Shown here one piece after another: positions 8,261 through 15,663 of a stretch of 64,000 bases of DNA. How positions within the stretch are numbered: position 1 is the stretch's first letter; the number at the start of each line of letters is the position of its first letter. A program made the translations under genes and the position numbers. Below the pieces are notes generated by a model, which made no database searches, was not told the origin of the DNA, and saw nothing but the letters and a program-made list of their open reading frames with translations. The DNA is from Microbacterium sp. (lineage in GTDB: Bacteria > Actinomycetota > Actinomycetes > Actinomycetales > Microbacteriaceae). The stretch spans positions 434,001-498,000 of the forward strand of contig JAITLK010000002.1 of assembly GCA_031277945.1 (NCBI GenBank), written 5' to 3'.

Positions 8261-9076
8261 ATGACGTCGTTCGTCCATGCGTCCGTTTCTGTCGAGGACT
8301 GCGCGCAGTTGCTCGACCGCCTTCGAGAGCGCGCGCCGCTCGTGCAGGCGATCACCAACACCGTGGTGACCGGCTTCACCGCGAACGTTCTGCTTGCCCT
8401 CGGAGCATCCCCGGCGATGGTGGACGTGCCGGAAGAAGCAGGAGCATTCGCCACCGTCGCCGATGGCGTGCTCGTCAATCTCGGCACGCCGCACACCGAT
8501 CAGCGCCAGGCGATGCGCGAAGCCGCGAACGCAGCCACCGCGGCGCGCGTGCCCTGGGTGCTGGATCCGGTTGCGGTCGGCTTCCTGCCGGTACGTACAC
8601 CTCTCGCGAAGGATCTGCTCGCGCTCACGCCCACGATCATCCGCGGCAATGCGAGCGAGATCCTGGCGCTCGCCGGAAGCGGACGGGGAGGTCGCGGCGT
8701 CGACGCATCCGACAGCGTCGAAGCTGCCGCGGATGCGGCGGGTGACCTCGCGATCCAGACCGGCGCAGTCGTCGCGTTGAGTGGAGCCGTCGACCATCTC
8801 ACCGACGGCCGGCGGGTGGTTCGCGTCAGCACCGGGACGCCGCTCCTCACCCGCGTGACGGGAGGCGGGTGCGCGCTCGGCGCGGTCATGGCAGCCTTCG
8901 CGGCGCTGACCGAGGACGCCCTGCTCGCCACCACCGCGGCGACCTCCGTGTACACGATCGCCGCGCAGACGGCCGCGGTCGCAGCTCCTGCTCCCGGCAG
9001 CTTCGCGGTCGCGCTGCTGGACGCCCTGGCGACGCTGACGGCGGCCGACGTTCGTGATCAGGCGGTGCTCTCATGA
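8261..9076 (+). CDS. thiM: Hydroxyethylthiazole kinase
   Basis: A 271-residue ribokinase-like enzyme that phosphorylates 4-methyl-5-(2-hydroxyethyl)thiazole, the salvage route to the thiazole half of thiamine. It shows the N-terminal [28 protein letters not shown] block, [11 protein letters not shown], and the phosphate-binding [10 protein letters not shown] loop containing the conserved Cys. It is the first gene of a three-gene operon under the TPP riboswitch and overlaps thiE by four bases (ATGA). With TenA in the third gene, it suggests the operon is largely for salvage. Confidence 0.97.
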   Translation: MTSFVHASVSVEDCAQLLDRLRERAPLVQAITNTVVTGFTANVLLALGASPAMVDVPEEAGAFATVADGVLVNLGTPHTDQRQAMREAANAATAARVPWVLDPVAVGFLPVRTPLAKDLLALTPTIIRGNASEILALAGSGRGGRGVDASDSVEAAADAAGDLAIQTGAVVALSGAVDHLTDGRRVVRVSTGTPLLTRVTGGGCALGAVMAAFAALTEDALLATTAATSVYTIAAQTAAVAAPAPGSFAVALLDALATLTAADVRDQAVLS

Positions 9077-9720
9077 CCGTCAGCGGCATCTACCTGGTCA
9101 CCAGCGAGCCCGCACCGGGTACCGGTCTGCTGGAGGTCATCGACGCTGCCGTCGACGCGGGCGTGGAGACCGTGCAACTGCGTGCCAAGCACGCCTCGGC
9201 GCGCGACTTCCTCGAGCTCGCGACGTCGGCCGCAGGGGTCATCCGCGGGCGCGCCCGGCTGCTGGTCAACGACCGCGTCGATGTCCTGCTCGCTGCGCGC
9301 GCCTCGGGCGTGCCGGTCGACGGCGTACATCTCGGACAGAGCGATCTCCCACCCGCCGTGGCCCGGACGCTTCTGGGGTCTGACAGCGTGCTCGGCCTCA
9401 CCGCCGACACTCGTGCGCACCTGGCGGCGCTCCCCGAGGCGGGCGGCGTCGACTACCTCGGCGTCGGCGCCGTCCATCCCACGAGCACCAAGCCCGATCA
9501 TCCGGCACCGCTCGGTGTGACCGGATTCGCGGAGTTCGCGACTCAGGCGCCCGTGCCCTGTGTCGCCATCGGCGGCATCACCGTCGCGGATGTGGCCGAG
9601 CTTCGTCGCGCCGGGGCGAGCGCCATCGCGGTGGCGTCGGCCATCTGCGCGGCCGATGATCCCGGACGAGCCGCTGCCGATCTTCTGGCGGCCTGGACAT
9701 CGGCGGAGGAGGGCCGATGA
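9073..9720 (+). CDS. thiE: Thiamine phosphate synthase
   Basis: A 215-residue TIM-barrel enzyme that joins HMP-pyrophosphate and thiazole phosphate to give thiamine phosphate. The sequence shows [20 protein letters not shown], a [13 protein letters not shown] strand with the metal/pyrophosphate-binding Asp, [10 protein letters not shown], and the [21 protein letters not shown] phosphate loop. It overlaps thiM and thiD/tenA by four bases on each side (ATGA in both), so all three are translationally coupled. Confidence 0.96.
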   Translation: MTVSGIYLVTSEPAPGTGLLEVIDAAVDAGVETVQLRAKHASARDFLELATSAAGVIRGRARLLVNDRVDVLLAARASGVPVDGVHLGQSDLPPAVARTLLGSDSVLGLTADTRAHLAALPEAGGVDYLGVGAVHPTSTKPDHPAPLGVTGFAEFATQAPVPCVAIGGITVADVAELRRAGASAIAVASAICAADDPGRAAADLLAAWTSAEEGR

Positions 9721-11150
9721 TCCCGCGCGTGCTCTCGATCGCCGGATCCGACCCCAGCGGAGGTGCGGGAGTCCAGGCAGACATCAAGTCGATCAGCGCC
9801 CTCGGTGGATACGCGATGGCGGCAATCACCGCACTCACCGCCCAGAACACCCGGGGCGTCACGGCTGTGCATCCGGTGCCGCCGGAGATGATCCGCGCTC
9901 AGCTGGAGACCCTATCGGCCGATGTCACCATCGATGCCGTGAAGATCGGCATGCTGGGCACAGCGGGGAGCATCGACGTCGTCGTCGACTGGCTGCGCTC
10001 CCATCGGCCGCCCATCGTCGTGCTCGACCCCGTCATGGTCTCCACCAGTGGGGATCGTCTGCTGGAGCCGCCCGCGGAGGCCGCGTTGCGGTCCCTGTGC
10101 GCGCACGCAGACGTGGTCACGCCGAACCTGCCCGAGCTCGCGGTCCTCGCCGGCGAGGCGACGGCGACGGACTGGGACGCCGCCCTGGATCAGGCTCGGC
10201 GGATATCGCGCCGGGACGGGACTGTCGTCCTGATCACCGGCGGACACCTCGCGGGCGAGCGCTCACCCGACGCCATCGTCGACGCGCGCACCGAGGAGAC
10301 CATCGTCGTCGACGCAGCGCGTGTCGAATCAGGGAACACCCATGGCACCGGCTGCTCGCTCTCCAGCGCCCTGGCCACCGCCCTCGCCCGCGGGGAGTCC
10401 CTGGAACGAGCTCTCCGTGAGGCGAAAGGCTGGCTGACCGAGGCCATCGTTGCGGGTCCGGCACTCCGTGTGGGCAGCGGGCACGGTCCGGTGGACCATT
10501 TCGCGCGCACCCGTGCGACCGATGACCCGGCCCGCTGGTGGGCGCTCACGGCGGCGGTGCGTGATCGCATCGACGCCTCCCCCTTCGTCCGCGAGCTAGG
10601 CGGCGGGACCCTGGCGCCCGCCGCCTTCCGTCACTATGTGCGACAGGACGCGTTGTATCTGCGCGACTATGCCCGTGTCCTCGCCCGCGCCAGCGCGATC
10701 GCCCCCACGCGCGAGGAGCAGACGTTCTGGTCGGATGCCGCGACCGCGGCAATCACCGGCGAGCTCGAACTGCACACGAACTTCCTCGGCGAGGAGCCCG
10801 GCGTCAGCGAGATGTCATCGACCACCCGTGCCTACCTCGATCACCTGCTCGCCGCGGGTCCGGGATACGCCGTGGTCGTTGCCGCGGTACTTCCCTGCTA
10901 CTGGATCTACCAGGACGTCGGGGACCGGCTCGCCGGCCGCAACCATGCGGATCACCCGTACTCGTCATGGCTTGCCACCTACGCGGATGCCGGCTTCGCC
11001 ACAGCGACCCGGCGGGCTGTGGCCTATGCGCGAGCTGCGTGTGCGGTGGCCGGAGCCACCGAGCGCATCGCGGCGGAACGGGCGTTCGTGCGGGCCGCAG
11101 AGCACGAACTCGCGTTCTTCAGCCAGCAGGATCACCTGCTGGCTGGCTGA
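9717..11150 (+). CDS. thiD: Bifunctional HMP/HMP-P kinase fused to TenA
   Basis: A 477-residue fusion. Residues 1 to about 265 are ThiD (IAGSDPSGGAGVQADIKSIS at the start, HGTGCSLSSALATALARGES near residue 205), which makes HMP-pyrophosphate. From about residue 275 a TenA domain follows (FRHYVRQDALYLRDYARVLA, LPCYWIYQDVG with the catalytic Cys, ELAFFSQQDHL at the end), an aminopyrimidine amidohydrolase that recovers HMP from degraded thiamine. Fusing the two steps channels salvaged HMP to phosphorylation. It is the last gene of the riboswitch operon; the adjacent minus-strand gene ends two bases away. Confidence 0.95.
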   Translation: MIPRVLSIAGSDPSGGAGVQADIKSISALGGYAMAAITALTAQNTRGVTAVHPVPPEMIRAQLETLSADVTIDAVKIGMLGTAGSIDVVVDWLRSHRPPIVVLDPVMVSTSGDRLLEPPAEAALRSLCAHADVVTPNLPELAVLAGEATATDWDAALDQARRISRRDGTVVLITGGHLAGERSPDAIVDARTEETIVVDAARVESGNTHGTGCSLSSALATALARGESLERALREAKGWLTEAIVAGPALRVGSGHGPVDHFARTRATDDPARWWALTAAVRDRIDASPFVRELGGGTLAPAAFRHYVRQDALYLRDYARVLARASAIAPTREEQTFWSDAATAAITGELELHTNFLGEEPGVSEMSSTTRAYLDHLLAAGPGYAVVVAAVLPCYWIYQDVGDRLAGRNHADHPYSSWLATYADAGFATATRRAVAYARAACAVAGATERIAAERAFVRAAEHELAFFSQQDHLLAG

Positions 11151-11151
11151 C

Positions 11152-11376
11152 TCAGATACCGAGACCGCCCCCGCCGGTCGCCTTCGTGTCACCGAGGGGG
11201 CGGTACTCGGCGCCGGGCCGGGTTCGCTGGTCTAGGCGTGCGGCCTCTGCACGCGGATCGGGTGTGTCCCCCTTCAGCGGTCGCCCTCGCCACCGCAACA
11301 CCGCGACGATGAAGAACCCGACGACCGCCACCACGACGAGGGCCCAGATCACGATGTCCATCAGGAGGTTGTCCAT
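11152..11376 (-). CDS. Small single-pass membrane protein, function unknown
   Basis: A 74-residue protein with one N-terminal transmembrane helix (about residues 5-27, IVIWALVVVAVVGFFIVAVL) followed by a polar, charged cytoplasmic tail that ends in a glycine run. I recognise no domain. It diverges from the chaA-like gene and converges on the thiamine operon, stopping just past it. The start at 11376 is supported by a canonical promoter placed for a leaderless transcript. Confidence 0.75.
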   Translation of the reverse strand: MDNLLMDIVIWALVVVAVVGFFIVAVLRWRGRPLKGDTPDPRAEAARLDQRTRPGAEYRPLGDTKATGGGGLGI

Positions 11377-11381
11377 AGGGC

Positions 11382-11410
11382 ATGGTCCCGCCCTGCACAG
11401 GGGTTGTCAA
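11382..11410 (-). promoter_or_regulatory. Canonical -35/-10 promoter of the small membrane protein
   Basis: TTGACA (11405-11410) and GACCAT (11382-11387) are 17 bases apart, and the -10 ends five bases before the ATG at 11376. A CCCTG-CA-CAGGG dyad fills much of the spacer and could be an operator. The -35 lies within 12 bp of the chaA-like -10 box on the other strand. Confidence 0.6.
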
Positions 11411-11421
11411 TGAAGCGACGG

Positions 11422-11427
11422 TAGACT
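11422..11427 (+). promoter_or_regulatory. -10 box TAGACT of the chaA-like gene
   Basis: TAGACT predicts transcription start near 11434, leaving a leader of about 70 bases before the GTG at 11506. That leader is almost entirely occupied by the two ACGA hairpins. No good -35 box at standard spacing is visible. Confidence 0.55.
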
Positions 11428-11442
11428 GGGGGCACCAGATCG

Positions 11443-11489
11443 CGACCGGGACGACCCGGTCGAGCACGATGTGCGAGGACGACCTCGCG
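11443..11489 (+). promoter_or_regulatory. Candidate guanidine-II (mini-ykkC) riboswitch
   Basis: Two perfect hairpins lie in tandem. P1 is CGACCGGG-ACGA-CCCGGTCG (11443-11462). P2 is GCGAGG-ACGA-CCTCGC (11473-11488), extended by a T-G pair at 11472/11489. The linker is 9 bases. Guanidine-II riboswitches are defined by two short stems with ACGR loops, a G-C or C-G rich closing region and a short linker just upstream of the ribosome binding site, which is what is seen. P2 ends one base or less from the GGAAG purine stretch preceding the start codon. Assignment is by motif; no search was run. Confidence 0.75.
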
Positions 11490-11505
11490 GAAGCACGGAA
11501 CGCTC

Positions 11506-12615
11506 GTGACCGTCTCGCAGATCCGTCGGATCCTCTCCCCCGCAGCCCTCTTCCGTCTCGCGCTGCCCTGGAGCGCAGTGCTCGCCACTGCCTTCCTTCC
11601 GCACGACCTCCCCCTCACGGCGGTCTGGGTCGTGCTCGGGCTGATCGTGGCCGTGATCCTCGTCGCCGCGTTCGGGGTGGTGCATGAGGCGGAGGCCCTC
11701 GCGCACCGCCTCGGCGACCCCTACGGGACGCTCGTCCTCACGCTGAGCATCGTGCTGATCGAGGTGATCCTCATCTCGGCCGTGATGCTCGGTCCGGGCG
11801 AGCATGCCACCATCGCGCGCGACTCCGTGACCGCGGTGATGATGATCATCCTGAACCTCGTCGTGGGCGTGTGTCTCATCGTCGGCGGGCTGCGGCACGG
11901 CGCGATGCGCCCCAACCGCACCGGCTCGGGTGTCTATGTCGCACTGATCACCGTGCTCTCTGCCACGGCCCTCGTGGTGCCGGCCGCCCTTCCCGGCGGC
12001 TCTTACCCGGCGGCGGGTGCCGTCGTGATCAGCGTGATCACCATCGCTCTGTACGGCTTCTTCCTCTGGCGTCAGACCGGACCGCAAGCCGATGACTATC
12101 GCGAGGTGGGTGAGTCCGCGGCGGTGACTCACGCCCCGCTCCGCGAGACCGTGCGTCAGCACGGGAGCGAGCTGGCGGCGCGCACGGCGCTGCTGATCAC
12201 GACCATGATCCCCATCGTGCTGCTGTCGCACCACCTGGCGACGCTGCTCGATGTCGCCTTCGATGCCATCGGCGCGCCCGCTGCACTCGCGGGAGTCGTG
12301 ATCGCACTGATCGTCTTCACGCCCGAGACCATCACAGCGGTGCGAGCCGCGCGTGCCGGTGAGATCCAGCGTGTGGTGAACCTCTGTCTCGGCGCGTTCG
12401 TCTCCACGGTCGGACTCACCATCCCGTCGGTGCTGATCATCGGGCTCCTGACCGGGCAGACGGTGATTCTCGCCGAGTCCCCGGTCATGCTCGTGCTGGT
12501 GGCAGCTACGATCCTGACCACGGCGGTGACGTTCCTCGGCAAACGGGTGACCGCGACACACGGCGCGGTCCACGTCGCCCTGTTCGCCCTCTTCGGCTTC
12601 CTGCTGTTTCTCTGA
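11506..12615 (+). CDS. ChaA-family cation/proton antiporter (CaCA superfamily)
   Basis: A 369-residue inner-membrane protein with about eleven hydrophobic segments and two CaCA repeats. The first repeat carries HEAEALAHRLGDPYGTLVLT followed by LIEVILISAVML. The second has FTPETITAVRAARAGEIQRV and GLTIPSVLIIG. This matches E. coli ChaA, a Ca2+ or Na+(K+)/H+ antiporter. It starts at GTG 11506, with GGAA five bases upstream. The leader resembles a guanidine-II riboswitch, which in known cases controls guanidinium exporters or guanidine/urea degradation, so this member may export guanidinium or a related cation. That substrate is inference only. Confidence 0.9.
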   Translation: MTVSQIRRILSPAALFRLALPWSAVLATAFLPHDLPLTAVWVVLGLIVAVILVAAFGVVHEAEALAHRLGDPYGTLVLTLSIVLIEVILISAVMLGPGEHATIARDSVTAVMMIILNLVVGVCLIVGGLRHGAMRPNRTGSGVYVALITVLSATALVVPAALPGGSYPAAGAVVISVITIALYGFFLWRQTGPQADDYREVGESAAVTHAPLRETVRQHGSELAARTALLITTMIPIVLLSHHLATLLDVAFDAIGAPAALAGVVIALIVFTPETITAVRAARAGEIQRVVNLCLGAFVSTVGLTIPSVLIIGLLTGQTVILAESPVMLVLVAATILTTAVTFLGKRVTATHGAVHVALFALFGFLLFL

Positions 12616-12637
12616 AGGAAGCGTTGCCGAAAACGCC

Positions 12638-12668
12638 GGATGGCCGGTCCCTTCAGGACCGGCCATCC
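12638..12668. terminator. Bidirectional hairpin terminator
   Basis: A perfect 13-bp stem (12638-12650 with 12656-12668) with loop CTTCA lies between the convergent chaA-like and pyk stops. Confidence 0.88.
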
Positions 12669-12697
12669 GTGCCACGCGCCGAGGCTGCGGGACGATG

Positions 12698-14140
12698 TTA
12701 CGACTGGTACGCGGGGGCGGCACCCTGGACGGCGTCGCCGACCTTGTGCACCCGCAGGTCGTTGGTGGAGCCGACGATCCCGGGAGGGGAACCGGAGATC
12801 ACCACGACCTTGTCCCCCACCTGCGCCAGGCCGGACGAGAGCAGGTGGTCATCCACCTGCGCGAACATCGCGTCCGTGTGCGTCACCGTGTCGACCAGCG
12901 TGGTGCGGATGCCCCACGTCAGCGAGAGACGGCGACGGATAGCCGGATCCGGCGTGTACGCCAGCATCGGGATCTTGGAGCGCAGCCGCGACATACGGCG
13001 GGCCGAGTCACCGGACTGCGTGAACACGCAGAGGAACTTGGCCTCGACGAAGTCGGCCACCTCGGCGGCGGCGAGGGTGATCGCGCCGCCCTGGGTGCGA
13101 GGCTTCGTGCCGATGGGGGCGATGCGCTCCAGACCGTGGTCCTCGGTCGACTCGATGATGCGCGCCATGGTCTGGACCACGATCACCGGATAGTCGCCCA
13201 CGCTGGTCTCGCCCGAGAGCATGACCGCGTCTGCACCGTCGAGCACGGCGTTCGCGACATCCGAGGTCTCGGCACGCGTGGGCACGGGGCTGGAGATCAT
13301 CGATTCGAGCATCTGCGTCGCCACGATGACCGGCTTCGCCATGCGGCGAGCCAGCTCCACAGCGCGCTTCTGCACGATCGGGACGGCTTCGAGGGGAAGC
13401 TCGACACCCAGGTCGCCGCGGGCCACCATGATGCCGTCGAACGCGTCGACGATCTCTTCCAGTGCGTCGACGGCCTGCGGCTTCTCGATCTTCGCGATGG
13501 TGGGCAGGAACTTGCCCTCCTCGCGCATGATCTCGTGCACGCGCTCGATGTCGGCGGCATTGCGCACGAAGGACAGCGCGATGAGGTCCGCACCGGTCTT
13601 GAGCGCCCAACGCAGGTCCTGCTCGTCCTTCTCGCTGAGCGCGGGGACGTTCACGGCCACGCCGGGAAGGTTGATGCCCTTGTTGTTGGACACGTTGCCG
13701 GCCACGATCACGCGGGTGGTCACGGTCGTCCCGTCGGACTCCACGACCTCCACACGGACCTTGCCGTCGTCGATCAGCAGGTGATCGCCCGGCTTCACGT
13801 CCTGGGGCAGGCCCTTGAACGTGGTGCCGACGATCTCCTTGGTGCCGGGAACGTCTTCTGTCGTGATCTTGAAGATGTCCCCGACGTCGAGGTAGTGCGG
13901 TCCGTCCGCGAACTTCGCGAGGCGGATCTTCGGACCCTGCAGGTCCACCAGGATGGCGACGGCGCGACCGGCGTCGTCGGCTGCCCGGCGCACGTTCGCG
14001 TAGTTCGCGTCGTGCACCGAGTAGTCGCCGTGACTGAGGTTCAGTCGGGCGACGTCTACGCCCGCGTCGATAATGGCGCGGACACTCTCATAGGTGGATG
14101 TTGCAGGTCCCAGGGTTGCGACGATTTTCGCGCGTCTCAT
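12698..14140 (-). CDS. pyk: Pyruvate kinase
   Basis: A 480-residue glycolytic enzyme converting phosphoenolpyruvate and ADP to pyruvate and ATP. The N-terminus MRRAKIVATLGPATSTYE fixes the start at 14140. Further motifs are DVARLNLSHGDY, ILVDLQGPKIRLAKF, the catalytic IAKIEKPQAVDALEEIVDAFDGIM region with its Lys-Glu, and VIVATQMLESMISSPVPTRAE for nucleotide and metal binding. A C-terminal allosteric domain is present. It lies 56 bp after gltD on the same strand and has its own candidate -10 box, TAGGCT, overlapping the gltD stop. Confidence 0.98.
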   Translation of the reverse strand: MRRAKIVATLGPATSTYESVRAIIDAGVDVARLNLSHGDYSVHDANYANVRRAADDAGRAVAILVDLQGPKIRLAKFADGPHYLDVGDIFKITTEDVPGTKEIVGTTFKGLPQDVKPGDHLLIDDGKVRVEVVESDGTTVTTRVIVAGNVSNNKGINLPGVAVNVPALSEKDEQDLRWALKTGADLIALSFVRNAADIERVHEIMREEGKFLPTIAKIEKPQAVDALEEIVDAFDGIMVARGDLGVELPLEAVPIVQKRAVELARRMAKPVIVATQMLESMISSPVPTRAETSDVANAVLDGADAVMLSGETSVGDYPVIVVQTMARIIESTEDHGLERIAPIGTKPRTQGGAITLAAAEVADFVEAKFLCVFTQSGDSARRMSRLRSKIPMLAYTPDPAIRRRLSLTWGIRTTLVDTVTHTDAMFAQVDDHLLSSGLAQVGDKVVVISGSPPGIVGSTNDLRVHKVGDAVQGAAPAYQS

Positions 14141-14193
14141 CCGTATGTGCTCCGGTTGTCTGGGTGGGGGTTTTCGGGCCGATGGCCGCTGCC

Positions 14194-14199
14194 AGCCTA
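14194..14199 (-). promoter_or_regulatory. -10 box TAGGCT, candidate pyk promoter
   Basis: TAGGCT overlaps the gltD stop codon (TAG at 14199-14197) and would give a leader of about 47 bases. A weak CCGGAG lies 12 bases before the pyk ATG. Confidence 0.5.
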
Positions 14200-15663
14200 C
14201 GCGGATGGCAGGCCGATGGCGACTTCGCTGGCCCGGACGGGCGCGGCGAGCGTGGAGGTTCCCATGAGGTACGCGTCCACGGCTGCTGCCGCGGCGCGCC
14301 CCTCGGCGATCGCCCACACGATCAGGGACTGTCCCCGACCGGCATCACCGGCGACGAAGACCCCCGGTGTCGTGGTGCTGTAGTCGTCCTCACGGGCGAG
14401 GGAGCCCCGCTCGGTGAAGACCGCGTTCAGCTGCGCGTCGATGCCGGAGCGCTCGGGCCCGGTGAAGCCCATCGCGATCAGCACGAGGTCAGCGGGGATC
14501 TCCCGCTCAGTCCCATTCTTGGGCACGCGGCGCCCGTCCACGAACTCCGTCTCGGCGACACGCAGGGCGCGCACCTCACCGGCCTCGTTGGCGAGGAACT
14601 CGACGGTGGAGGCGAGGAAGACGCGCTCACCGCCCTCCTCGTGCGCCGAGGAGACCTCGAAGACGGTGGGGTCCATGGGCCACGGCTGGTGCTCGGGGCG
14701 CTCAGAGCCGGGCTGGCGTCCGATCGCGAGGTTCGTGACGCTCAGGGCTCCCTGACGGTGGGCGGTGCCGATGCAGTCCGCACCGGTGTCGCCACCGCCG
14801 ATGACGACGACGTGCTTGCCCTCGGCGCTGATCTGGTTGGCCACCGTGTCACCGGCGACCACCTTGTTCGACTGCACGAGGTAGTCCATGGCGAAGTGCA
14901 CGCCGGCGAGATCGCGTCCCGGGATGGCGAGATCGCGCGGCACGGTGGATCCCGTGGCGACGACGATCGCGTCGTAGCGGTCCTGCAGATCCGACCACGT
15001 GATGTCGCGGCCGATCTCCACACCGGCGCGGAAGCGCGTGCCCTCGTCCTGCATCTGACGCAGCCGGGTCTCCAGGTGGTGCTTCTCCATCTTGAAGTCC
15101 GGGATGCCATAGCGCAGCAGCCCGCCAATGCGGTCATCGCGCTCGAAGACGGCCACGGTGTGACCGGCACGGGTCAGCTGCTGCGCGGCGGCGAGTCCTG
15201 CGGGCCCGGATCCGACGACCGCCACGGTCTTGCCGGTGATACGTCCCGGAGGCTGCGGCTGGACCCATCCGTTGCCGAAAGCCTCGTCGATGATGGTCTG
15301 CTCGATCGACTTGATCGTGACCGCGGGCTGGTTGATCCCCAGCACGCACGCGCTCTCACACGGTGCCGGGCACAGCCGCCCGGTGAACTCCGGGAAGTTG
15401 TTGGTGGCGTGCAGCCGGTCGATGGCGGCGCGGCCCTCGCCGCGCCAGGTGAGGTCGTTCCACTCCGGGATGAGGTTGCCGAGGGGGCACCCCTGGTGGC
15501 AGAACGGCACACCGCAGTCCATGCAGCGTCCCGCCTGGCGTCGGACCACGGCGGTGTCGCCGGGCTCGTACACCTCCCGCCAGTCCATGATGCGCACCGG
15601 CACGGGGCGACGGCTGGGCAGCTCACGCTGCGTCGTCTTCAGGAATCCCTGGGGGTCAGCCAC
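14197..15663 (-). CDS. gltD: Glutamate synthase (NADPH), small subunit
   Basis: A 488-residue FAD/NADPH-binding subunit that feeds electrons to GltB. The N-terminal iron-sulfur region has the Cys cluster in [20 protein letters not shown] and a second set in [12 protein letters not shown]. Two dinucleotide folds follow: [13 protein letters not shown] for FAD and [15 protein letters not shown] for [22 protein letters not shown] near the end is the second FAD contact. It overlaps the gltB 3' end by eight bases, so the two subunits are coupled. Confidence 0.98.
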   Translation of the reverse strand: MADPQGFLKTTQRELPSRRPVPVRIMDWREVYEPGDTAVVRRQAGRCMDCGVPFCHQGCPLGNLIPEWNDLTWRGEGRAAIDRLHATNNFPEFTGRLCPAPCESACVLGINQPAVTIKSIEQTIIDEAFGNGWVQPQPPGRITGKTVAVVGSGPAGLAAAQQLTRAGHTVAVFERDDRIGGLLRYGIPDFKMEKHHLETRLRQMQDEGTRFRAGVEIGRDITWSDLQDRYDAIVVATGSTVPRDLAIPGRDLAGVHFAMDYLVQSNKVVAGDTVANQISAEGKHVVVIGGGDTGADCIGTAHRQGALSVTNLAIGRQPGSERPEHQPWPMDPTVFEVSSAHEEGGERVFLASTVEFLANEAGEVRALRVAETEFVDGRRVPKNGTEREIPADLVLIAMGFTGPERSGIDAQLNAVFTERGSLAREDDYSTTTPGVFVAGDAGRGQSLIVWAIAEGRAAAAAVDAYLMGTSTLAAPVRASEVAIGLPSA

